The notes beneath the pieces were generated by a model. It made no database searches, was not told the origin of the DNA, and worked only from the letters and a program-made list of their open reading frames with translations. The translations under genes were made by a program, and so were the position numbers. A stretch of DNA of 7,623 bases from Bacteriovoracaceae bacterium UBA1018 (lineage in GTDB: Bacteria; Bdellovibrionota; UBA1018). Where the stretch lies: positions 9,738 to 17,360 of the forward strand of contig DBAE01000144.1 of assembly GCA_002291495.1 (NCBI GenBank), in the 5' to 3' direction. Shown piece by piece: positions 1 through 7,623 of this stretch (within the stretch, counting starts at the first letter, position 1; each line of letters starts with the position of its first letter).

Positions 1-467
1 AACCAAAGGACTGGTCCTAAGAAGTGTTTCAAATAACTAAGACCATTGGCTCTAAGACCAGCAAAATTATAGTACAAGAATACAAAGAGACCCAATGCTA
101 GGGTCGTATTCATATTGTCTGTTGGTGGTAAAAAGCCCGGAATCAAGCCGACGATATTTGAAGTAAAAATAAAGATGAACAATGTTCCGATCACTGGGAA
201 GTAAGTCGGTGCATCGTGATGTCCCACTACGCTTTCAGTCAAGCCGTAGAGGCGTTCTGCAATAATCTCGAAAAAATTACGAAAAGTGAGCTTAGGCTCT
301 GGAATAAGTCCGCCACTAGGCGACCTCAGAACTCGTGTGAGTTGAAATCGTGCTATGGCCGTTAGGACAATGACTAATGTCGCGATGATAATAGCAGTCA
401 CGACATGGGTAGGGGCATGCTCTAATCCTGGGATGAGCGATATCCATGTAAAACTATGTTCATGCAT
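1..467 (-). CDS. atpB: F0F1 ATP synthase subunit a, 5' part (truncated by window edge)
   Basis: This is the N-terminal 155 residues of the proton-channel subunit a of the membrane F0 sector, which works with the c-ring to couple proton flow to ATP synthesis. The frame starts at ATG 467-465 and runs open to base 1, so the C-terminal half is outside the window, including the essential arginine of the later helix. A first membrane helix lies at about residues 21-40. It is followed by a loop with the family-typical LTFRNFFE (60-67), then helices at about 88-110 and 122-137. The segment SNIVGLIPGFLPPT (103-116) followed by NMNTT (118-122) is characteristic of bacterial subunit a. The start is supported by a strong ribosome binding site (AAGAAGGA, 8 bases upstream) and by an 8-base overlap with the preceding atpI-like gene, which suggests translational coupling. 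Identity is secure; the rest of the gene cannot be judged. Confidence 0.95.
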   Translation of the reverse strand, partial: MHEHSFTWISLIPGLEHAPTHVVTAIIIATLVIVLTAIARFQLTRVLRSPSGGLIPEPKLTFRNFFEIIAERLYGLTESVVGHHDAPTYFPVIGTLFIFIFTSNIVGLIPGFLPPTDNMNTTLALGLFVFLYYNFAGLRANGLSYLKHFLGPVLW

Positions 468-888
468 GATTTAATTCCTTCTTACTCCACCAAAACCCGC
501 CTACAAGAGGAACCACTAACATTGTTCCTACGCCCATAACGAGCGCTCCAATTGGAGCCGCCTTGGCCTGAAACAAAATCCATCCTAGTACTCCAAAGCT
601 GCAAAGCTTAATGGTTCCCCAGAATAGGGTTTGGATCGAAGCAATGGTTTTTTCTTGGACCTGATCAGACATCAAATTCATCGCTGCTGCAATGGTTTTC
701 GCTAATGCAACGAGGTCAAACAAACAAAAAAGCCATAGCCCGAGCGCCCAAAATAGGGCCGTCTGAATTTGAGCCTGGGTAAATGACAGTACTACTACAC
801 CTAACACGCACCAAAACAAAGCTACCCATAAGAAGGGCGCCATTGACTTGAGATCTAAGGTTTGTAGGGAGTTTTTGGCTTTGTTCAC
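460..888 (-). CDS. atpI: AtpI-like ATP synthase accessory membrane protein
   Basis: This 142-residue protein is strongly hydrophobic, with four predicted membrane segments at about residues 17-36, 42-64, 87-107 and 110-132. The loop 68-86 and the C-terminal tail (SKKELNHA) are polar. Size, four-helix layout and position directly before atpB match the ATP synthase I chain (AtpI) family. Members of that family are thought to help assemble the c-ring or to handle magnesium; the role is not essential in most species studied. Sequence motifs in this family are weak, so the call rests mostly on topology and context. The start is GTG at 888-886, with only a weak purine-rich stretch (AAGAAAAAG) upstream. 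An internal ATG at 843 (residue 16) is possible, but it has no better ribosome binding site and would sit right at the first helix. The gene begins 23 bases after the atpZ stop, and its TGA at 462-460 overlaps the atpB start. Confidence 0.75.
   Translation of the reverse strand: MNKAKNSLQTLDLKSMAPFLWVALFWCVLGVVVLSFTQAQIQTALFWALGLWLFCLFDLVALAKTIAAAMNLMSDQVQEKTIASIQTLFWGTIKLCSFGVLGWILFQAKAAPIGALVMGVGTMLVVPLVGGFWWSKKELNHA
476..483 (-). promoter_or_regulatory. Ribosome binding site of atpB
   Basis: The minus strand reads AAGAAGGA, a good Shine-Dalgarno match, 8 bases before the ATG at 467. It lies inside the last codons of the atpI-like gene, so ribosomes finishing that gene would end next to this site. 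It decides the atpB start. Confidence 0.75.
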
Positions 889-911
889 TGCTTTTTCTTA
901 AATCGTTGTTA

Positions 912-1160
912 TTACTTGCTCTTGTCCTCTGAAGCGTCTTCTTGAATGATTTTCTTATAGACCTGATAAAGGCGATAAGAAGCGGCAACCAGTCCAAAAA
1001 GGGCCATCAAAAGAACCGTAATCCAGGGAAAATCGAGCTTCGTGACCAATAAATATCCGAGGCCAATGCCGCCTCCGACAAAACCGATAAAGTCCGACAC
1101 GATCACTCCGAAAAGACCTAAGTTCCGAACCCATTCTTTTCGAGGATCTTCCTGATTCAT
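912..1160 (-). CDS. atpZ: AtpZ/AtpI-type small membrane protein
   Basis: This 82-residue protein has a charged N-terminus (NQEDPRKEW) and two membrane helices, at about residues 13-38 and 45-63. The first helix is glycine-rich (GFVGGGIGLGYLL, 26-38). The second ends in a YRLYQVYKK basic stretch, and the tail is highly charged. This hairpin with a GxGxGY motif is the typical form of the AtpZ family of small proteins (putative F0F1 ATPase subunit), encoded at the head of atp operons. In Bacillus pseudofirmus AtpZ and AtpI have been linked to magnesium supply and ATP synthase function; whether that holds here is inference. The start is ATG 1160-1158. No strong ribosome binding site is seen before it (GGCAAG is the best candidate), and there is no alternative in-frame start nearby. 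It is preceded by 61 non-coding bases, the longest gap in the window, so the atp genes may have their own promoter there. Confidence 0.85.
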   Translation of the reverse strand: MNQEDPRKEWVRNLGLFGVIVSDFIGFVGGGIGLGYLLVTKLDFPWITVLLMALFGLVAASYRLYQVYKKIIQEDASEDKSK

Positions 1161-1221
1161 TTGAACACTTGCCGGGTTAGCATGTGGGCTGTGGGGCAGT
1201 CAATAACATTGGATGAACTTG

Positions 1222-2091
1222 TCACCGGCTTCGTTGCGCCTTGCGTTCTTTGATGCGCATCAATTTTACCTGAATGACTTCGGGCGCCGGGTACTCTGAC
1301 TTAATTGCCTCGTATTGAGTATACGCGGCATCGAGCTGATCCATTTCTTCCAGGCAAGAGGCAATACCAAACTTAGCCAAAACAGACGTGCTGCTACTCG
1401 GATACTGTTTAATAAATCGATTAAACGTGTCGATTGCCTGCTGAAATGTAAATTGAGGCGTGGTCTCACCACTTTGAGCTGTTTGAGAGGCTCGAGTAAA
1501 TTGGCTCATACCGATCTCATAGAGCGCTTTTTCGGCCAGTGGGTGGGTAGGATACTTTTTCATCAATTCTTCGAAAGATGATATGGCCTCTGAAAACTCC
1601 CAGCGAAAAAAATGGGCCTTTCCAATTCTAAAGATAAATTCGGCTGCTTCAGGTGTTTGTGGTCTGAGTTGAAGCAGTTTATTGTAATGTTGAATAGCTT
1701 GGTCGTATTGTTCAGTTTTCGCGTATAGGATTTCACCAATCTGAAGTTGTGACTCCCAGGCCATCTCGGGGTTTTTGGAGTTTTCGGCGAGCCGGCTAAA
1801 TTTCTGAATCGCTTCGGGATACTGAGCTAAATAAAGCGTCTGAGTCATCGCGGCACGGAAGAGGGCTTGCAAACCCAGTTGCCCTTGCGGGTCTCGGACC
1901 GCCACTTTTTCAAATTCAGCTACTGCCGCTGCATACTGCTGATCAGACCAAAGTTTTTCTGCAAAGATATAACGGTTCTTAACCGTCTGCCCGGTGCAGC
2001 CAACTGTCTGAATCACAAGTACTAACGCTAGGAGAGTACGGCCCACGCGGGTCCGTACTCCACACAGAGCCTTTTTAATGTACTTGTTCAC
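1222..2091 (-). CDS. TPR-repeat outer-membrane lipoprotein, BamD (YfiO)-like
   Basis: From the GTG at 2091 this is a 289-residue protein. It has a basic N-terminus, a hydrophobic stretch (residues 19-31) and a cysteine at 32 in the context QTVGC, which together look like a lipoprotein signal peptide. The threonine at -3 is less usual in a lipobox. The rest is helical TPR repeats at about residues 41-68, 75-108, 112-144, 149-181, 186-235 (with an inserted loop, [12 protein letters not shown]) and 240-269, and it ends in a basic tail. BamD is a periplasm-facing TPR lipoprotein of the BAM complex, which inserts outer-membrane beta-barrels. Length, repeat number and the long loop inside a late repeat resemble BamD, but a YbgF-like or other TPR lipoprotein is also possible. 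The frame is open up to an ATG at 2172, but the 27 extra residues would lie wholly inside gyrA and put a long arginine-rich tail before the signal peptide. The GTG has a good ribosome binding site, so it is preferred. ATG at 2109 is the second choice. The gene overlaps gyrA by 17 bases. Confidence 0.8.
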   Translation of the reverse strand: MNKYIKKALCGVRTRVGRTLLALVLVIQTVGCTGQTVKNRYIFAEKLWSDQQYAAAVAEFEKVAVRDPQGQLGLQALFRAAMTQTLYLAQYPEAIQKFSRLAENSKNPEMAWESQLQIGEILYAKTEQYDQAIQHYNKLLQLRPQTPEAAEFIFRIGKAHFFRWEFSEAISSFEELMKKYPTHPLAEKALYEIGMSQFTRASQTAQSGETTPQFTFQQAIDTFNRFIKQYPSSSTSVLAKFGIASCLEEMDQLDAAYTQYEAIKSEYPAPEVIQVKLMRIKERKAQRSR

Positions 2092-4636
2092 CGGAGCCTT
2101 CTGACCCATCAGCTCCACCATCCGCTGTGGTGGCCGCCTCAGCAACTTCTGCTGTCGTAGCAACAGTTCCATCTTCGTTTACTACGCGGTTTTCGGCCAT
2201 ATATTCAAACGATACGATTTTTTCTCCGGTAGCTACGTTCATAAGGCGGACACCTTGAGTGTTTCTGCCTTGTTCGGAAATACCACCAACATTGATTCGA
2301 ATCATTTGTCCCCGATTTGAAACCAACATGACATCGTCTTTTGGAAGAACTTGGCGGGTACCCATTACTGTTCCATTCTTATCCGTAGTTTTCATGGTGA
2401 TAATGCCTTTTCCACCACGGCTTTGAATGCGGTACTCAGAAGTAGGCGTGCGCTTACCGTAACCAGAGTCTGTGACGGTGAGGACCTCAAATCCTCCTTC
2501 TGTATTGTCATTGTCGGTCAATACTTCCATCGCAACTACACGATCGTCTGGATCAAGACTCATTCCGATCACGCCACGAGCGGTTCTTCCCATCGGCCGG
2601 ACATCTTCTTCGCTGAAGCGAATCGACATTCCATCTTTTGAGCACAAGAAAATATGATTCTTCCCTGTCGTGAGTTTCGCGCTGACAAGCTCATCACCTT
2701 CGTCGGTAGAAATCGCAAGTAGGCCTGCACTTCTCACATTACTAAATTCACTTAAGGCTGTCTTTTTGATCACTCCGGCTTTCGTGACCATGACTACAAA
2801 CTCGTTTTCCTTAAACTCTTTTACAGGAAGAATAGCTTTAATCTTTTCACCTGGAGTTAACGCAACGAGATTGACGATCGCCTTGCCTTTAGCTTGGCGG
2901 CTAGCCTCTGGGACTTTGTAAACTTTAAGCCAATAGAGACGTCCTTTGTCAGTAAAACATAAGAGGTAGCTTAGAGTATTACATCGATAAATAGCGGTGA
3001 CAAAGTCTTCATCGCCCGTCGTTACGCCGCGAATTCCTTTTCCTCCGCGGTTTTGAGCGCGAAATAGGCTTGGATCTGATCGCTTAACATATCCGGTATG
3101 AGTGATGCTGACGAGAGTATCTACGTCTGCAATAAGATCTTCATCTTCGAATTCGGTGCTGGCGCCGACCACGATCTCTGTACGTCGTTTGTCGCCGTAG
3201 TTTTCTTTCACTTCAAGAAGTTCTTTCTTAATCACTTCAAATACGAGCGCTTCGCTGCCCAAAATCTTTCTCAGTTCTGCGATCAAAGCGAGTACTTGGG
3301 TATACTCTTCAATAATCTTATCGCGCTCTAGACCAGTTAAGCGGTGAAGTCGCATGTCCAAAATGGCTTGCGCCTGAATCTCGCTGAACTGGAAGCGACC
3401 AATTAAAGCGATCTTAGCTTGTTCGGAGTTGGATGAAGCCTTAATGAGAGAGATCACTTCGTCGATATTTTCGACGGCCTTCTTTAATCCTTCTAAGATG
3501 TGAGCGCGTGCTTCTGCTTTTTTAAGTTCATAGATAGTACGTCGAACAACGACGTCTTTTCTGTGCTCTACAAAAGCCCAAATCATATCGCGAAGATTAA
3601 AAAGTTTAGGCTGGTTCTGATGAATCGCTAGGAGATTAATTCCGAAACTTTCCTGCAGTTGAGTGAGTTTATAGAGTCGGTTGAGAAGGACGTTAGAATT
3701 TTCGCCTTTCTTAATCTCGATTACAATTCTCATCCCAGTTCGGTCGGACTCGTCACGCAAATCGGAGATGCCTTCGATCTTTTTATCCCGCACCAAATCT
3801 GCAATTTTTTCGATGAGCTTTGCTTTGTTTACTTGGTAAGGCAACTCGGTGACGATAATTCGTTCGCGGTCTCCCTTCCAAGCTTCGATCTCAGTCCGTG
3901 CCCGCAAAATAATGGCACCACGTCCGGAGCGATAGGCTTCTCGAATATTTCCGCCAAAAATAAATCCGGCAGTAGGGAAGTCAGGGCCCTTCACATATTG
4001 AAGCATGGCGTCCGTATCTAATGCTGGGTTATCGATGAGGGCCATGGTGGCATCGATGACTTCAGATAAATTGTGCGGTGGAATGTTGGTCGCCATTCCC
4101 ACTGCAATCCCCGAAGATCCATTCACCAATAAGTTTGGAATCCGAGAAGGAAGAACCTGTGGCTCAGTTAAGCTGTCATCATAGTTTGGGCCGTAGTCGA
4201 CAGTTTCCTTATCTAGATCGGCAAGGAGTTCGTCAGTGATCTTATCCATGCGGATCTCGGTATAACGCATGGCTGCTGGTGAGTCGCCATCGATAGAACC
4301 GAAGTTTCCTTGGCCATCAATCAGTGGGTAACGAAGTGAGAAGTCTTGAGCCATCCGAACAATGGTGTCGTAAACGGCGACGTCGCCATGAGGATGGTAC
4401 TTACCGATGACGTCTCCAACGACACGAGCCGACTTTTTGTACGGTTTGTTGTGGGTGTTGTTGAGGTCGTACATGGCGTACAAAACTCGACGATGTACGG
4501 GCTTAAGTCCGTCACGAACATCTGGAAGTGCGCGACCAACGATGACGCTCATAGCGTAATCAAGGTATGCGCCTCTCATCTCGTCTTCGATGTTGACTAG
4601 TATTGTGCTTTTATCTGGAGTCTGAATATCGCTCAT
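2075..4636 (-). CDS. gyrA: DNA gyrase subunit A
   Basis: This 853-residue protein is the DNA breakage-reunion subunit of gyrase, which with GyrB introduces negative supercoils. The N-terminal winged-helix domain carries the quinolone-resistance region [10 protein letters not shown] (81-90) and the active-site tyrosine in AAMRYTE (Tyr125, E. coli Tyr122). Ile177 matches the intercalating isoleucine. The C-terminal domain (about 500-815) is a six-bladed pinwheel. Its GyrA box is QNRGGKG (528-534), with related turns at 579-590, 635-642, 684-692, 738-748 and 791-799. The GyrA box, together with gyrB close upstream, argues against ParC. The tail after 818 is acidic and low-complexity (Ala, Thr, Gly, Glu, Asp). 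Residue 86 is valine where E. coli has Ser83; Asp90 (Asp87) is kept. The start at ATG 4636 is the only sensible one, although the ribosome binding site is weak (AGGA 14 bases upstream). It lies 35 bases after the KAS III stop, and its TAA at 2077-2075 lies inside the next gene. Confidence 0.98.
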   Translation of the reverse strand: MSDIQTPDKSTILVNIEDEMRGAYLDYAMSVIVGRALPDVRDGLKPVHRRVLYAMYDLNNTHNKPYKKSARVVGDVIGKYHPHGDVAVYDTIVRMAQDFSLRYPLIDGQGNFGSIDGDSPAAMRYTEIRMDKITDELLADLDKETVDYGPNYDDSLTEPQVLPSRIPNLLVNGSSGIAVGMATNIPPHNLSEVIDATMALIDNPALDTDAMLQYVKGPDFPTAGFIFGGNIREAYRSGRGAIILRARTEIEAWKGDRERIIVTELPYQVNKAKLIEKIADLVRDKKIEGISDLRDESDRTGMRIVIEIKKGENSNVLLNRLYKLTQLQESFGINLLAIHQNQPKLFNLRDMIWAFVEHRKDVVVRRTIYELKKAEARAHILEGLKKAVENIDEVISLIKASSNSEQAKIALIGRFQFSEIQAQAILDMRLHRLTGLERDKIIEEYTQVLALIAELRKILGSEALVFEVIKKELLEVKENYGDKRRTEIVVGASTEFEDEDLIADVDTLVSITHTGYVKRSDPSLFRAQNRGGKGIRGVTTGDEDFVTAIYRCNTLSYLLCFTDKGRLYWLKVYKVPEASRQAKGKAIVNLVALTPGEKIKAILPVKEFKENEFVVMVTKAGVIKKTALSEFSNVRSAGLLAISTDEGDELVSAKLTTGKNHIFLCSKDGMSIRFSEEDVRPMGRTARGVIGMSLDPDDRVVAMEVLTDNDNTEGGFEVLTVTDSGYGKRTPTSEYRIQSRGGKGIITMKTTDKNGTVMGTRQVLPKDDVMLVSNRGQMIRINVGGISEQGRNTQGVRLMNVATGEKIVSFEYMAENRVVNEDGTVATTAEVAEAATTADGGADGSEGSGEQVH
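2097..2102 (-). promoter_or_regulatory. Ribosome binding site supporting the GTG start of the TPR lipoprotein
   Basis: The minus strand reads AGAAGG, 5 bases before the GTG at 2091. It is the best Shine-Dalgarno match among the candidate starts (2172, 2121, 2109, 2091) and favours the short signal-peptide form. It lies inside the last codons of gyrA. Confidence 0.6.
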
Positions 4637-4671
4637 AGTTTAGCGTCTCGTCCTGTGTGTACTGAGTAAAA

Positions 4672-7623
<2,952 letters not shown>

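Noticed and set aside
716..997. Minus-strand open frame of 93 codons bridging the atpI-like and atpZ genes
   Set aside because: It overlaps two well-supported genes in another frame, and its protein is basic and shows no family features.
1174..1203. Promoter-like pair in the gap before atpZ: TTGACT (1203-1198) and TAACCC (1179-1174) preceded by TG
   Set aside because: The -35 match is good, but the -10 is poor, the spacer is 18, and the transcript would start only a few bases before the atpZ ATG. Not enough to call a promoter, though a separate atp promoter in this gap remains possible.
1161..1221. Possible terminator or hairpin after the TPR lipoprotein gene
   Set aside because: The GC-rich stretch contains a short direct repeat (GTGGG twice), but no stable inverted repeat followed by a T run on either strand.
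2092..2172. N-terminal extension of the TPR lipoprotein to an ATG at 2172
   Set aside because: The 27 extra residues lie wholly inside gyrA and are Arg/Leu/Gln-rich. They would place a long tail before the lipoprotein signal peptide. The GTG at 2091 has a better ribosome binding site.
3659..4021. Plus-strand open frame of 120 codons opposite gyrA
   Set aside because: It lies antisense within a strongly conserved gyrA region, has no recognisable protein features, and is explained as a shadow of gyrA codon usage.
2075..4636. Topoisomerase IV subunit A (ParC) as an alternative to GyrA
   Set aside because: A GyrA box and a full six-bladed C-terminal domain are present, and gyrB lies just upstream.

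Overview
The window is a compact, one-directional block of housekeeping genes, all on the minus strand. Read in the direction of transcription (high to low coordinates) the order is: gyrB (5' end outside the window), a ketoacyl-ACP synthase III (FabH-family) gene, gyrA, a TPR lipoprotein resembling BamD, atpZ, an atpI-like gene, and atpB (3' end outside the window). No RNA gene, mobile element, CRISPR array, repeat array or convincing terminator is visible. The largest gap between genes is 61 bases.

Organism: a Gram-negative bacterium of moderate GC (mid-40s percent by eye). GyrB carries the roughly 190-residue TOPRIM insertion typical of Gram-negative gyrases, and the TPR protein has a lipoprotein signal and a BamD-like layout. 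gyrB and gyrA close together suggest the region near the replication origin. Their continuation into a TPR lipoprotein and then atpZ-atpI-atpB recalls the Bdellovibrio/deltaproteobacterial type of origin region. That assignment is from memory of gene order and protein flavour, and is moderate to weak.

Layout: 7623-5679 gyrB C-terminal part; 5682-4672 KAS III, overlapping the gyrB stop by 4 bases (ATGA); 35-base gap; 4636-2075 gyrA; 2091-1222 TPR lipoprotein, starting at a GTG inside the end of gyrA; 61-base gap; 1160-912 atpZ; 23-base gap; 888-460 atpI-like with a GTG start; 467-1 atpB start, overlapping the previous gene by 8 bases. The overlaps and short gaps fit one or two long transcription units with translational coupling.

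How the genes fit together: GyrB and GyrA form DNA gyrase (A2B2). AtpZ and AtpI are small membrane proteins that accompany assembly of the F0 sector, to which AtpB (subunit a) belongs. The lipoprotein probably works in outer-membrane protein assembly, and the KAS III in fatty-acid or related acyl-chain initiation. The points most worth a second look are the KAS III gene wedged between gyrB and gyrA, its unusual active-site surroundings, and a native valine in GyrA at the position of E. coli Ser83. I see no sign of a new defence, mobile or regulatory system here.
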